Assembly (NCBI GenBank): GCA_021298315.1
Contig: JAJTFC010000057.1
Coordinates: forward strand, 1-32,385
From: Planctomycetaceae bacterium
GTDB taxonomy: Bacteria; Planctomycetota; Planctomycetia; Pirellulales; Pirellulaceae
DNA length: 32,385 nucleotides
Direction of reading: 5' to 3'
Within the stretch, counting starts at the first letter, position 1. Every line of letters starts with the position of its first letter. The translations under genes and the position numbers were made by a program. The notes under the pieces were generated by a model that was not told where the DNA came from, did no database searches, and saw nothing but the letters and a program-made list of their open reading frames with translations. Positions 17,382 through 26,702 of this stretch are shown piece by piece.

Positions 17382-17711
17382 TCAGGTCATCAATGCCTTT
17401 CGGATTTGTAGCCTTCTCTTTGCAAATCTTAGCGAGAGTAACCCAAGACCGCCAAATGCAATTGCACTTGATGGTTCAGGGACGGCCGATGTTCCGTAGA
17501 GTGTTACCTTGAGGTTATCGATTCCCCAGAATTCGTCCTCTGGTAGAGACATCCCCGAGTAGGTTCCTCGCCACACAATCGTGGCTGTTGATCCACTATG
17601 TGCAATACTTTGCAATCGCGGTTCAAAGAACATGTCGTAGCCAGCATCACCCCAGTCATCAATTCCTCCAAAACCAAGATTTAGAAACTTTTGATGATTG
17701 TACTGAGGCAC
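17382..17711 (-). pseudogene. 5'-truncated PEP-CTERM protein remnant
   Basis: The C-terminal 109 codons look like a genuine secreted-protein end: FLNLGFGGIDDWGDAGYDMF, a beta segment ending WGIDNLKVTLYG, then VPEPSSAIAFGGLGLLSLRFAKRR, a standard PEP-CTERM anchor. There is no signal peptide and no good start: the only nearby start in frame is the GTG at 17711, and the same frame runs open upstream for about 38 more codons without an ATG before meeting a TGA near 17826. An ATG just there opens a different frame. This suggests the 3' end of a gene whose front was lost or frameshifted. If an unusual start is used it could instead be a small expressed protein. Confidence 0.55.
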
Positions 17712-17925
17712 ATTGATTGAATTCCAAGAAGGACACGCCGAGAGATTCTTCCGTCTTTCTCCGTAGTGCTTTGTTAGCTCTGACGTAGATTTTTCCGTGG
17801 TTCTTGTTGTTGCACGTTTTCATAGCAATTCGACTGAAAACTATCGAGTTCCACGATTTCGACTATAATCCTCAGACGACCTCAACGCTTATAGATCATT
17901 CATCCTTACGATTTTCACGACTCAT

Positions 17926-19134
17926 ATGCAGTATCGACTTTGCAATTTTCTGACTCGGATCCTCATGCCTGTATTTACACTGGCCTTACTCCCTCTAGCC
18001 TTCGAGCAATCGGCAATGGCTCAGCAATCCTCCGATCAAAAGACCAGTCAGGTATTCTGGGTAGGAGGCTATGGGCCCGGGATCTATGCAAGCCGCCTGA
18101 ATGCCGACGGCTCGATGGCAAAACCCCGACTTGTTGCCACACAAGCCAAACCGTCCTTCTTTGCACTCCACCCCAAACTTGATGTCCTGTACGTTGTTAC
18201 CGAGACGGCCATCAATGATAAAGAACGTGCTGCCTCGCTTGCTGCCTATCAATTCGATCGTGCTGCCTACCAAGCTGGCGATTTGCCCGACTTGAAACTT
18301 CTCAACATCGAAAGAGTCCAAGGCAATGGGCCTTGCCATGTGACCGTCGATGCGCAAGGCAAATTCGCCGTCGTGGCCAACTACGGCAGCGGTTCGGTCT
18401 CCCTTTTCCCGATCCAAGCAAGCGGTGCCCTCGAACCCGAAAGCTCAACGGTCCAGCACCAAGGCTCAGGGCCTAACACCGCGCGACAACAAGGCCCCCA
18501 TGCCCACTGCTCGATGGTCGACCCAACGAACCACTGGGTGTTGGTCGCCGACTTGGGGCTCGATCAAGTCCTTGTCTATCGGCTCGACTCCCAGAACAAG
18601 AAACTCGTACCTGGAGAGAATCCATTTTTGAAACTTGCCGGTGGTGATGGACCTCGGCACATCGCCTTCCATCCGGATGGAAAATTCCTCTACGTGATCA
18701 ATGAGATGGGGATGACTTTAACGAGCGCCTCGTGGGACGCTCAGACGGGTAAGCTGACTGAAATCGCTACGGTCAGAACCGTTCCTGAAGAGCAACTCCA
18801 AGGCAGTTGGTCGACGGCCGAGGTGCTCGTGCATCCATCGGGCCGGTTTGTCTACGGCTCGAACCGCGGGCACGACACGATCGCGTTGTTTGCAATCAGT
18901 CCTCAAAACGGGGCCGCCACCCGCATCGAGAACTTCTCGACCCTTGGCAAAATCCCACGCAACTTCCGCATCGACCCCACCGGACAATTTCTCTTGGCAG
19001 AAAATCAAGAGAGCAGCACGATCCACTCGTTTGCAATCGATCGAGGCACCGGTTTTCTCAAGCCCACAGGTCACTCGATCTCGACCGAGAAACCTGCGTG
19101 CATCAAATTCATGACGACCCCAGCGGGGCCTTGA
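17926..19134 (+). CDS. Secreted lactonase-family (YkgB/Pgl-type) beta-propeller
   Basis: The 402-residue protein has a signal peptide (LMPVFTLALLPLAFEQSAMAQ, ending near residue 33) and then a seven-bladed propeller of the 6-phosphogluconolactonase/muconate-cycloisomerase-like family: VFWVGGYGPGIYASRLNADG, FFALHPKLDVLYVVTE, GNGPCHVTVDAQGKFAVVANYGSGSVS in outline, GPHAHCSMVDP, GDGPRHIAFHPDGKFLYVINE, and VLVHPSGRFVYGSNRGHD. The conserved His, Arg and Glu of that family appear in these stretches. Because it is exported, a role in the pentose-phosphate pathway is unlikely; it may act on extracellular lactones or simply bind. Its last 26 bases overlap the end of the convergent TatD-like gene. Confidence 0.88.
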   Translation: MQYRLCNFLTRILMPVFTLALLPLAFEQSAMAQQSSDQKTSQVFWVGGYGPGIYASRLNADGSMAKPRLVATQAKPSFFALHPKLDVLYVVTETAINDKERAASLAAYQFDRAAYQAGDLPDLKLLNIERVQGNGPCHVTVDAQGKFAVVANYGSGSVSLFPIQASGALEPESSTVQHQGSGPNTARQQGPHAHCSMVDPTNHWVLVADLGLDQVLVYRLDSQNKKLVPGENPFLKLAGGDGPRHIAFHPDGKFLYVINEMGMTLTSASWDAQTGKLTEIATVRTVPEEQLQGSWSTAEVLVHPSGRFVYGSNRGHDTIALFAISPQNGAATRIENFSTLGKIPRNFRIDPTGQFLLAENQESSTIHSFAIDRGTGFLKPTGHSISTEKPACIKFMTTPAGP

Positions 19135-19924
19135 AGTTCTTGCTCTGGGAGAAGAATTTGCAAGGATTCTCATAGACCACGCGGCGGATCAGCTCGCGCG
19201 AGTGACCTCGCCGTTTGAGCTCCATAATCAGGTCCGGGATGGCAGTTGGTTTGCTCGGACCCCAGTCCCCTGCAGAGTTAGCCATCAGGCGTTCGGGTCC
19301 AAAACGCTCGATCATGTCCGCTGCGCGAGCCGGTGTGCACTTGGTCACCGGATAGAGGGTCATCCCGGCCCAAAAGCCCTGATCGAGCACCTCCTGGATC
19401 GTATGTTCCTCGACATGGTCGACCAAGACCCTCGATCGATCGACCCTCGTATCGTGCACGAGCATATCGACAATCATCTTGGTTCCTTGGAATTTGTCTT
19501 CCAAGTGGGGAGTATGGATCAGGATCTGTTGGTTGTACCGGACGGCCAAATCGACATGCTCCAAGAAGATCGTCGATTCGTTCTTGGTGTTTTTGTTCAG
19601 GCCAATCTCACCTATCCCGAGCACATTACTCTCATTGAGGAACTCCGGGATCATCGCGATGACTTCGCGCGACAAGGAAACATTTTCCGCTTCCTTGGCG
19701 TTGATGCACAGCCAAGTGTAATGCTGGATGCCAAACTGGGCAGCTCGCTTGGGTTCAAACTGGGTCAGTTGCCGGAAGTAGTCTCGAAAGCTCTCGACGC
19801 TACCTCGGTCAAAGCCGGCCCAAAACGCCGGTTCGCTCATCGCGACACAACCCATACGAGCTAAGGTCTCGTAGTCGTCGGTCGTCCGAGAGACCATGTG
19901 GATATGCGGATCAATGTAGTCCAT
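19109..19924 (-). CDS. TatD-family metal-dependent hydrolase
   Basis: The 271-residue protein begins MDYIDPHIHMVSRT, where D-x-H-x-H is the first metal-binding motif of the amidohydrolase/TatD fold. GIGEIGLNKNTKN supplies the conserved Glu, ILIHTPHLED a histidine, and VLVDHVEEH a further one; MANSAGDWGPS corresponds to the terminal Asp motif. It differs from housekeeping TatD in sequence and resembles the TatD-like (EboB-type) proteins of other bacteria, though none of the other ebo genes is seen here. Its start overlaps the end of the small gene upstream by 14 bases, so it is the third gene of the thrS operon. Its 3' end overlaps the convergent lactonase gene by 26 bases. Confidence 0.82.
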   Translation of the reverse strand: MDYIDPHIHMVSRTTDDYETLARMGCVAMSEPAFWAGFDRGSVESFRDYFRQLTQFEPKRAAQFGIQHYTWLCINAKEAENVSLSREVIAMIPEFLNESNVLGIGEIGLNKNTKNESTIFLEHVDLAVRYNQQILIHTPHLEDKFQGTKMIVDMLVHDTRVDRSRVLVDHVEEHTIQEVLDQGFWAGMTLYPVTKCTPARAADMIERFGPERLMANSAGDWGPSKPTAIPDLIMELKRRGHSRELIRRVVYENPCKFFSQSKNFKAPLGSS

Positions 19925-20183
19925 AATTCTTTCGCCAATCGGGATCGTAGGGGCGACTCATGAGCAACTGAACACGCTTGGCCTTGTCAGGATTCTTATC
20001 GAGCAAGATCTCGATACCTTGGATCAAAAGCTGTCGCTGCTGGAGCTCGTCGACGGAGCCTTCGGCGCGATCCAATCGATCGAGGGTCGCCGCCAAATCG
20101 AGGATCTTCGAACGGGACAGGAAGAACTCTTCGGAGAGAACCTTCTGCGCACTTCGCGACGCTGGCTTAGGATCGTTACTCAT
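19911..20183 (-). CDS. Small conserved-looking protein between thrS and the TatD-like gene
   Basis: The reading frame extends upstream into thrS, but the ATG at 20183 (MSNDPKPASRSAQKV) lies 7 bases after the thrS stop and gives a sensible 90-residue product. It is hydrophilic and predicted mostly helical: residues 14-60 (VLSEEFFLSRSKILDLAATL and LQQRQLLIQGIEILL) followed by the tail SRPYDPDWRKNYGLH. No cysteines, no signal peptide, no family recognised. The 14-base overlap with the TatD-like gene implies translational coupling, so the two products may work together. Function unknown. Confidence 0.7.
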   Translation of the reverse strand: MSNDPKPASRSAQKVLSEEFFLSRSKILDLAATLDRLDRAEGSVDELQQRQLLIQGIEILLDKNPDKAKRVQLLMSRPYDPDWRKNYGLH

Positions 20184-20190
20184 GGTTGGA

Positions 20191-22380
20191 TTAGTATTCG
20201 TGGCTCGATGATTCACTGGCCGGTGGTGGTTCTGCGAATTTTCGCTCGGCCACTTGCCGGATCTGACGTGTAGCGACCTCTTGGCTGAGCATTGCGAAAA
20301 CCTCATCGAGCGGTTTGGTTCCAAGCTCTCCGGCGATCCGATCCCGCAAGGCGATCGAACGGGTTTCGGCTTCCTTCGGTCCGATCACGGCCATGTAGGG
20401 GATCAGATCCAGTTGGGCGTCCCTAATTTTGGCTTGAACCTTCGCTCCACGCAAATCGGTAGTGACCCGGAATCCGGCTTCGGTGAAAAGTTTCTGAAGT
20501 TCCAGCGCATAATCGTTGGTTTTTTCGCTCAGTGGGCAGATTCGAATCTGCTCGGGAGCAAGCCACATTGGGAAGGCTCCCGCAAAATGCTCGATGAGCA
20601 TCCCTACAAACCGTTCCATCGAACCAAACGGTGCACGATGGATCATCACCGGTCGATGAGACTTGTTGTCGGCCCCGGTGTATTCGAGTTGGAAACGCTC
20701 GGGCAGGTTGTAATCGAGCTGTACGGTACCGAGTTGCCAATGGCGACCGATGCAGTCTCGCACCATGAAGTCGGCCTTGGGACCATAGAAGGCAGCTTCG
20801 CCTTCGGCGGCGTTGAAGTTCAATCCGGACTCTTCGAGAACTCGCCGCAGGGCGGCTTCGGCTTTTTGCCAATTCTCTTCGCTGCCGACATACTTGTCGC
20901 TCTTGGGGTCGCGCAAGGACAACTGAACGCGATAGTCTTGGAGCCCGACCGACTCGAGCACGAACCGAGTCAGTTCGATGGTGTTGCGAAACTCCTCTTC
21001 GACTTGATCTGCTGTGCAGAAGATATGCGCGTCGTCTTGGGTGAGCCCCCGGACTCGGAGCATTCCGTTGAGCTCGCCGGTTTGCTCGTAACGATAAACA
21101 GTACCGAACTCGAAGAGCCTAAGAGGTAGGTCTCGATACGAGCGCGGCTGGGCTTTGAAGATCTGTGCATGGTGCGGGCAGTTCATCGGTTTGACCAAGA
21201 ACCGTTCGTGGTTCCGTTGCCAATCGTTTAGCGCCGCAAGCTTGGCTTCTTTACCCTCGGCCTTGCTGTAAGTTTGAGCATCGAAACCTAGAACCTCGGC
21301 GGCTTGCAAGAACATGGTCTCTTGCTTGGGACCAAAGTCTTCGTCTTCGCTCAGTCGCCGTGCCCAAGCGTCGACAAGTGCACCGGCATCGTGAACGAAA
21401 AGGGGTGGGAATTGGCTATCGCGGTAATAGGGAAAGTGGCCGCTGGTCTCGTAGAGTTCGACTCGTCCTAGGTGCGGACTGTAAACAGGCTCGTATCCAC
21501 GCTTGAGCATCTCGCGCCGTAGGAAGTCTTCGAGCAAGCTTCGTACGCGAGCACCCTTGGGCATCCACAGGCACATGCCTTGCCCGACATCCGGAGTGAT
21601 TTGATAGAGACCGAGTTTCTTGCCCAGGACTCGGTGATCCCGTTTTTTAGCTTCTTCGAGCTGATCGAGGTGGGCTTGCAGATCCTTTTTGTCAAACCAA
21701 GCGGTGCCGTAGAGGCGCTGGAGTTGGGGCCCGGACATGTCCCCCTTCCAGTGCGAACCGGCAACGCTCATGATCTTAAAAGCCTTCACACGCCCGGCAT
21801 CGGGGATATGCGGACCTCGGCACAGGTCGACGAATTCACCTTGGCGATAGAAGCCCAATTCGGAGTGGCTGGCCAGCCCGGTCTGGATATGCTCGACCTT
21901 GAGCCCCTGATTCATGTCCTTGCAAAGTGCGACGGCTTGCTCACGATCCAGCGAGAACTGTTCGAACGGCTCGGCCTTGGCAATGATCGCGGCCATCTCT
22001 TGCTCGATCTTTGCAAAGTCCTCTTCGGTGAGCTTATGGGGCAAGAAGAAGTCGTAGTAAAAGCCGTTGGAGATGGTTGGTCCAAAGGCAAGCGATACAT
22101 CTGGAAAGATTCGCATGACGGCCCGCGCCATGATGTGGGCGCTGGAGTGACGCAGCACATCGAGAGCCTCTGGATCCTTTTCGGTCAGGAGCCGAAGCGG
22201 GATAGGCGATCCGTTGGAGAACGGTTTCAGGGGCCGAGAGGCATCGATCACCGAAGTCCCGACTTTCGCGGCAATGACGGCTTTGGCGAGCCTAGAACCG
22301 ATCGCATTGGCGACCGACAGCGGGGTAGCATCGTCCGGATGGGAGACTACGGTTCCATCGGGAAGCTGAATATCAAGCAT
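20191..22380 (-). CDS. thrS: Threonine--tRNA ligase
   Basis: The start at 22380 ([10 protein letters not shown]) is chosen over the longer frame because it begins exactly at the TGS domain. The 729-residue enzyme charges tRNA-Thr. Order: TGS domain (1-65), editing domain with HSSAH (His78, His82) and VDLCRGPH (Cys187), then the class II catalytic core with [17 protein letters not shown] (zinc Cys401), [10 protein letters not shown] (His452), and [13 protein letters not shown], and the C-terminal anticodon-binding domain. It is about 85 residues longer than typical bacterial ThrRS; most of the excess is an insertion at about 328-392 ([20 protein letters not shown] to [10 protein letters not shown]) just before the zinc cysteine, where most enzymes go directly from FPPM to PMNCP. 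First gene of an operon with a small protein and the TatD-like hydrolase. Confidence 0.95.
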   Translation of the reverse strand: MLDIQLPDGTVVSHPDDATPLSVANAIGSRLAKAVIAAKVGTSVIDASRPLKPFSNGSPIPLRLLTEKDPEALDVLRHSSAHIMARAVMRIFPDVSLAFGPTISNGFYYDFFLPHKLTEEDFAKIEQEMAAIIAKAEPFEQFSLDREQAVALCKDMNQGLKVEHIQTGLASHSELGFYRQGEFVDLCRGPHIPDAGRVKAFKIMSVAGSHWKGDMSGPQLQRLYGTAWFDKKDLQAHLDQLEEAKKRDHRVLGKKLGLYQITPDVGQGMCLWMPKGARVRSLLEDFLRREMLKRGYEPVYSPHLGRVELYETSGHFPYYRDSQFPPLFVHDAGALVDAWARRLSEDEDFGPKQETMFLQAAEVLGFDAQTYSKAEGKEAKLAALNDWQRNHERFLVKPMNCPHHAQIFKAQPRSYRDLPLRLFEFGTVYRYEQTGELNGMLRVRGLTQDDAHIFCTADQVEEEFRNTIELTRFVLESVGLQDYRVQLSLRDPKSDKYVGSEENWQKAEAALRRVLEESGLNFNAAEGEAAFYGPKADFMVRDCIGRHWQLGTVQLDYNLPERFQLEYTGADNKSHRPVMIHRAPFGSMERFVGMLIEHFAGAFPMWLAPEQIRICPLSEKTNDYALELQKLFTEAGFRVTTDLRGAKVQAKIRDAQLDLIPYMAVIGPKEAETRSIALRDRIAGELGTKPLDEVFAMLSQEVATRQIRQVAERKFAEPPPASESSSHEY

Positions 22381-22619
22381 TTTTGATCCATCGTTAAGGT
22401 TGGGGGCACGTCTGAACAAACGACGCACCCTAGCGGCAAACAATGGTCGCTTGGGACCAGAAAGTTTGCAAGTAGGCATCGAGCCTAGATCTGTTAGACT
22501 TCCAGGAGGTTCGCGCTGTGCCAAAGATTTCCCAGGGCAGCGGACAGGAAAAAACCCGATCGTTTGGCCCTGATCGAACAGAAAAACCGGATTGAATTGA
22601 AAAAACGGAATAAATCTTC

Positions 22620-24272
22620 ATGAGCACGCTGGTTTTTGGACACCGAAATCCGGATACCGATGCGATTTGCTCGGCGATCGCCTACGCGGATTTCTTACAA
22701 AAAACTCACCGACCCGATGCCATCGCCGCTTGTTGCGGTACCCCCAACCAACGCACCGAGTACGTTTTGAAAAGGGCAGGCGTTGCTGCTCCTCGGATCG
22801 TCATGGACGTAAGACCGGAGGTGCTCGGGCTGTGCACTCGCGAAGCGGTCACAGCCAAGCGTGGTGAGGTGTTCTACGAAGTCTACCAGCGGATGAAAGA
22901 GCACGACGTACGCGCCTTGCCCATTATCGATCAGGATCGCAAAGTGGTCGGAGTCCTATCGCTCTTGCAGTTGATGGATCTGATCTTTCGCGACGATGCC
23001 GATCCTCTAAAAACCCGGACGGTTCGCACAAGCTTGGGCAAAGTGCGAGAAATCCTCGGCGGGTCTTTCCAACATGCCCTCGAGCCCGAGCAGCTCGATG
23101 AACTCTTGGTCATGGTCGGTGCCATGAGCGCAGGAGGCTTTACTGAACGCATGCAACGCTTCCCCGCCGAACGATTGATGGTCGTCTGTGGAGACCGTCC
23201 GACGATTCAGTTGCCCGCCATCGAACACGGCGTGCGCGCGATCATCATCACCGGAGGCTATTCGCTGTCCGAAGGGCTAGTGGAATTGGCCAAGTCGCGA
23301 TCGGTGGCCGTCATGCGCAGCCCTTACGACACGGCAACAACCACCATGCGCATTAAGTCTTCGCAGTTCATCGATTCTGCCATCGACGAGGACTTCATCA
23401 CGTTATCAGCCAAACAACCGATCGAGGAAGCGAGAGCCAAAACAGATCGTATCCGTCAATCGATGTTACCCGTGGTCAACGACAACGGACAGCTTGTCGG
23501 CGTCGTTAGCAAGTCCGATTTGGTCAATCCGCCCAAACCTAAATTGGTGCTGGTCGACCACAATGAACTCAGCCAAGCGGTCAACGGAGCCGAAGACGCA
23601 GAGATTCTAGAGGTCCTCGATCACCATCGGATCGGAGGTTCGCTCAAGTCGACACAACCGATCCGCTTTATCAATGAACCGGTCGGCTCGACTTGCACGC
23701 TGGTGGCTCGGCAATTCCGCGCTGCGGGCCTTGCTCCATCGCCTGGAATCGCCCTGTGCATGGCCTCGGGAATCATCTCCGATACACTTTACCTGCGATC
23801 TCCGACGACCACCCAAGTCGATCGCGATATCCTCTCTTGGCTCGAAACGCTCTGCAACGTGGATCTTGAACTCTACGCAAAGGAGTTTTTCGAGATCGGT
23901 TCAGCGCTGCGCAACTGCGCCCCGGCCGAAGTCGTACGCGAGGACTGCAAAGAGTTTACCGAACACGGGATCCGCTTTTCGATCTCTCAGATCGAAGAAA
24001 CCGGTTTTGATCTTTTCTGGGATCGCAAAGAGGATCTACGCAAGGCACTCGAAGAACTTGCCAGCAAGCAGCGATTGCAGTTTTCGGCACTGCTGGTGAC
24101 CGATGTGGTCAGCAACGGCTCGCTGCTTCTGCTTTCGAAAGAATCGGACGCTTGGGATGATATCAATTACCCATGCTTGGATCGCGGCTTGTACGAACTA
24201 CCGGATATCGTCAGCCGCAAAAAACAGCTTTTGCCTTTGCTCTCCCAAGTCCTCCGTAGCGTTACAAGGTAG
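22620..24272 (+). CDS. ppaC: Manganese-dependent inorganic pyrophosphatase with CBS and DRTGG domains
   Basis: The 550-residue protein hydrolyses pyrophosphate to phosphate. Family II (DHH) motifs are clear: GHRNPDTDAICSAIAYADF (His8, Asp12, Asp14), LVDHNELSQAVNG (Asp313, His314) and LDHHRIGG (Asp334-His336), with the DHHA2 domain in the last ~130 residues. The DHH domain is split by a regulatory insert: CBS (about 62-125), a DRTGG-like segment (about 150-240, with GGYSLSEGLVELAK) and a second CBS (about 248-305, LPVVNDNGQLVGVVSKSD). In known CBS-pyrophosphatases this insert binds adenine nucleotides, so activity is probably tuned by energy charge. The GGAATAAA before the ATG may serve as ribosome site; the same octamer-like sequence precedes the metalloprotease gene. 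Confidence 0.9.
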   Translation: MSTLVFGHRNPDTDAICSAIAYADFLQKTHRPDAIAACCGTPNQRTEYVLKRAGVAAPRIVMDVRPEVLGLCTREAVTAKRGEVFYEVYQRMKEHDVRALPIIDQDRKVVGVLSLLQLMDLIFRDDADPLKTRTVRTSLGKVREILGGSFQHALEPEQLDELLVMVGAMSAGGFTERMQRFPAERLMVVCGDRPTIQLPAIEHGVRAIIITGGYSLSEGLVELAKSRSVAVMRSPYDTATTTMRIKSSQFIDSAIDEDFITLSAKQPIEEARAKTDRIRQSMLPVVNDNGQLVGVVSKSDLVNPPKPKLVLVDHNELSQAVNGAEDAEILEVLDHHRIGGSLKSTQPIRFINEPVGSTCTLVARQFRAAGLAPSPGIALCMASGIISDTLYLRSPTTTQVDRDILSWLETLCNVDLELYAKEFFEIGSALRNCAPAEVVREDCKEFTEHGIRFSISQIEETGFDLFWDRKEDLRKALEELASKQRLQFSALLVTDVVSNGSLLLLSKESDAWDDINYPCLDRGLYELPDIVSRKKQLLPLLSQVLRSVTR

Positions 24273-24293
24273 AAGAAGAAAGCAAAACCAAAA

Positions 24294-24965
24294 CTACTTG
24301 CTGTCCTTTCGGTAGATTTCTAATTCGTAAGGACCCAAGAACATAACCAAGATCGCTCGGTCGGCTGCGTAGTGACGAAAGACATCCTTGAGAAAGTAGT
24401 CTTCGCCTGGCCATGGGTAGGCAAAAATCGTGGCAAAGTCATCGACTCCTAAGGATACTTTGGGGTATACGCAAGGGATCTGATGAAACAGCGAAGCGTG
24501 ATTGGCTTGTCGCTTGGCTAGCCCCTGAGATCCGGGCGGCAGAAAATTCCCATGCCAAATTTCAGCCGGGATCTTTTCCGATCTGAGGAACGCTTGCGCT
24601 TGCTGAAACAAAAATTCCTCGGCTTCGATTCCCACAGCGTCCCAACCGAGCTTACTGGCCAATGCGGTGACGATCCCAAACCCGCATCCCCATTCGCAAA
24701 AAAGGTTTCCGAAAGGGAGATTCTGGGTTTTGACCGCCTGCATCGCCCGCCAAACGTCGCGGAAATCGCAAGCGACATACTGTTCGATCGGACGGCGGTG
24801 CCAGGAGTCCCAGTAAGACTGAAGTAGCGAATCGGCTTTGGCAAGCAATCCTTCGATTTCCTCAGGGATTATCGACTCACTATCCCAATCGACCTCCAAG
24901 AGCGTCAGTACTGGCTCGCAGGAACCCTGTCCGGTCGTCAAAGTCGATGGTTTTCTTTTGGACAT
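24294..24965 (-). CDS. Putative class I SAM-dependent methyltransferase
   Basis: The frame opens at a TTG (25025), but the ATG at 24965 (MSKRKPSTLTTG) is preferred, giving 223 residues. The Rossmann motif I is readable as LFCEWGCGFGIVTALASKLG, followed by VGIEAEEFLFQQAQAFL (motif II acidic residue) and a weaker motif IV region (IPCVYPKVSLGVDDFATIFAYPWPGED in outline). ATIFAYPWPGED suggests a substrate-binding loop. The substrate cannot be told. No membrane segment or signal. It is convergent with the pyrophosphatase gene (21 bases apart) and divergent from the TIM-barrel gene, whose promoter shares the ~120-base gap. Confidence 0.7.
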   Translation of the reverse strand: MSKRKPSTLTTGQGSCEPVLTLLEVDWDSESIIPEEIEGLLAKADSLLQSYWDSWHRRPIEQYVACDFRDVWRAMQAVKTQNLPFGNLFCEWGCGFGIVTALASKLGWDAVGIEAEEFLFQQAQAFLRSEKIPAEIWHGNFLPPGSQGLAKRQANHASLFHQIPCVYPKVSLGVDDFATIFAYPWPGEDYFLKDVFRHYAADRAILVMFLGPYELEIYRKDSK

Positions 24966-25085
24966 AGAAGAATCTGCTTTTTGACTTTCCTTGAGCGCCG
25001 TTGCTTGCCCGATAGACTCGATCAAAATAAAATCGGGTACTTTCCGCCTTCCCCGCCTTTGACCTTTTTATAACCTCTGGTCCCT

Positions 25086-26006
25086 ATGCGATCTACCAAC
25101 CGACGACAATTCCTGGCTACATCCGCTTCTTGCGTCGCTACGACAGCCATTGCCACGACGAGCCTTTCCAACTGGAGCTCTGCTCAAGACTCCGCAGCAG
25201 GTAAGCCCTTTAAGATATCTCTGGCTCAATGGTCGCTTCACAAACCGCTGTTTGCCAAAGAGATCGACAATTTAGATTTTGCGAAAGTTGCCAAGGAGCG
25301 ATTCGGGATCGAGGCCGTCGAGTATGTCAATCAGTTCTTCAAAGACAAAGCCAAGGATGCCAAGTACCTCGAAGAGATGAAGAAACGCACCAGCGATCTA
25401 GGGGTCACCAACGTGCTGATCATGATCGATGGCGAAGGTGGCTTGGGAAACAGCGATGCGGCCAAGCGAACAGCGGCAGTCGAAAACCATTACAAGTGGG
25501 TCGATGCAGCCAAGTACTTGGGCTGCCATTCGATTCGGGTCAATGCCGAGACCGATAAACCCTACGAAGAAGGCTCCAAACTCGCTGCCGATGGCTTGCG
25601 TCGATTGAGCGAGTATGCCAAGCCACTTGGAATCAACGTCATCGTTGAGAATCACGGGGGCCTAAGCTCCAATGGCAAGTGGTTGGCCGAAACAATTCGC
25701 GCCACGGGAATGGAAAACTGCGGGACCTTGCCCGACTTTGGAAACTTCTACGAATACGATCGCTACCAAGGCGTCACCGATTTGATGCCTTTGGCAAAAG
25801 CCGTATCGGCCAAGAGCTACGATTTCGATGCCGACGGCAATGAGACCAAGATCGATTTTTCCAAGATGATGAAGATCGTTTTGGATGCCGGGTATCGCGG
25901 TTGGGTTGGAATCGAGTACGAAGGATCCAAGTTAAGCCCCGATGATGGGATCAAAGCGACCAAGAAACTCCTCGAGAAGATCCGCCAAAGCGTTGCGGTC
26001 AAATAG
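25086..26006 (+). CDS. Tat-exported xylose-isomerase-like TIM-barrel protein
   Basis: A 306-residue protein beginning [22 protein letters not shown], a twin-arginine signal, so it is exported folded. The mature part is a sugar phosphate isomerase/epimerase-type TIM barrel (AP endonuclease 2 superfamily): [66 protein letters not shown] with the metal Glu and His, [21 protein letters not shown] and GWVGIEYEG. Candidate metal ligands are the Glu of VENHG, the Asp of LPDFGN, and the Glu of GIEYEG. Such exported barrels are numerous in planctomycetes and probably act on sugars or uronates; substrate unknown. The next gene is over 800 bases away. Confidence 0.88.
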   Translation: MRSTNRRQFLATSASCVATTAIATTSLSNWSSAQDSAAGKPFKISLAQWSLHKPLFAKEIDNLDFAKVAKERFGIEAVEYVNQFFKDKAKDAKYLEEMKKRTSDLGVTNVLIMIDGEGGLGNSDAAKRTAAVENHYKWVDAAKYLGCHSIRVNAETDKPYEEGSKLAADGLRRLSEYAKPLGINVIVENHGGLSSNGKWLAETIRATGMENCGTLPDFGNFYEYDRYQGVTDLMPLAKAVSAKSYDFDADGNETKIDFSKMMKIVLDAGYRGWVGIEYEGSKLSPDDGIKATKKLLEKIRQSVAVK

Positions 26007-26096
26007 CACTGGGTCGAAACCCTAAGGCTAGACGACCCCGGTCACTCCGCTCCCCGCATCATGGCTCCCAAGCGTTTTTGAGCGCGCGTAAGTTTA

Positions 26097-26269
26097 GACG
26101 GGGGTCATGGTCGTTTCTCCTTGCTGGGAATCGTATTGCAAACTGCAATACATTCAAGACAATCCCCGTCCACGACCTGCTTCGATCATTTCTTAGTCCC
26201 GTTTCAGACAATTGGGGCGATCAATCCGCTATAAACAAAAAAGCCCTCTAGGTAACCCTAGGGGGCTTT
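26097..26269 (+). ncRNA. Possible structured RNA or long 3' UTR ending in a terminator
   Basis: The only strong terminator after the TIM-barrel gene lies 234 bases past its stop. Between are GACGGGG (26097) paired with CCCCGTC (26164), enclosing a hairpin GTATTGCA-AAC-TGCAATAC (26133-26151), and a possible GGTCGT/ACGACC contact. No open frame of note exists here. It may be a small RNA or a structured 3' UTR; I recognise no RNA family. Confidence 0.25.
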
Positions 26270-26274
26270 CTTGG
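26240..26274 (+). terminator. Strong intrinsic terminator
   Basis: A 13-bp stem (AAAGCCCTCTAGG with CCTAGGGGGCTTT, one G-T pair) and TAAC loop, preceded by A-rich and followed by short T-rich sequence. It could stop transcription from either direction. Confidence 0.85.
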
Positions 26275-26295
26275 GCGCGATGATCGATCGGCGTC

Positions 26296-26335
26296 GGGTC
26301 GCTCAGCATCGATGCGAGGGACCCGGGCGTCGCCC
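26296..26335. other. Two consecutive GC-rich hairpins
   Basis: GGGTC-G-CTC and GAG-G-GACCC enclose the palindrome GCATCGATGC (26296-26324), directly followed by GGGC-GTC-GCCC (26325-26335). No T-run follows. They may belong to a leader RNA or be protein sites. The rest of 26340-26670 shows no gene. Confidence 0.45.
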
Positions 26336-26674
26336 CCCACACTAATAAAGACGTATAGCATTGGGTGCTGGGAGCAACATTCTGACAAAAAAGACAGAAT
26401 TCCCCCCGAACCCATGAGCATTGCTTTTTCGAGGGCTTCTTGATTAAAAAAACCTATCCAATGGTGGTTGCTCCGCCCGGCATGGAACTAAAAGCTCCTT
26501 CTGTGGATCGAATCGAATCGGCGGGTTTCGGCTGAAAAGTCGCCCTAAGTCACCAGTTTTTATAGACCTTTCGAGGGGGTCGGTTCATAATGCCTTGAGA
26601 AAGCCAAGCCAAGAGGGGGGGTGGGGCAAGCTAGGAAGTGAAGATTTGGCGAAAGTCTCCGGTTTGTAGTGTGT

Positions 26675-26702
26675 TTGCCGATTGTGGCAACTGACCGGTC
26701 AG
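26675..26702. promoter_or_regulatory. Tandem dyads upstream of the metalloprotease gene
   Basis: TTGCC-GATTGT-GGCAA (26675-26690) is immediately followed by the perfect 12-base palindrome CTGACCGGTCAG (26691-26702). AGTCTCC occurs on either side (26654 and 26703). The site is about 127 bases before the chosen start codon, a plausible place for a regulator to bind. Confidence 0.4.

Noticed and set aside
22381..22524. Upstream extension of thrS by 48 codons
   Set aside because: The TGS domain begins at MLDIQLPDG; the extension is Arg/Pro-rich with no resemblance to ThrRS.
22381..22619. T-box or riboswitch leader for thrS
   Set aside because: I could not find a T-box motif or antiterminator pairing; planctomycetes are not known to me for T-boxes.
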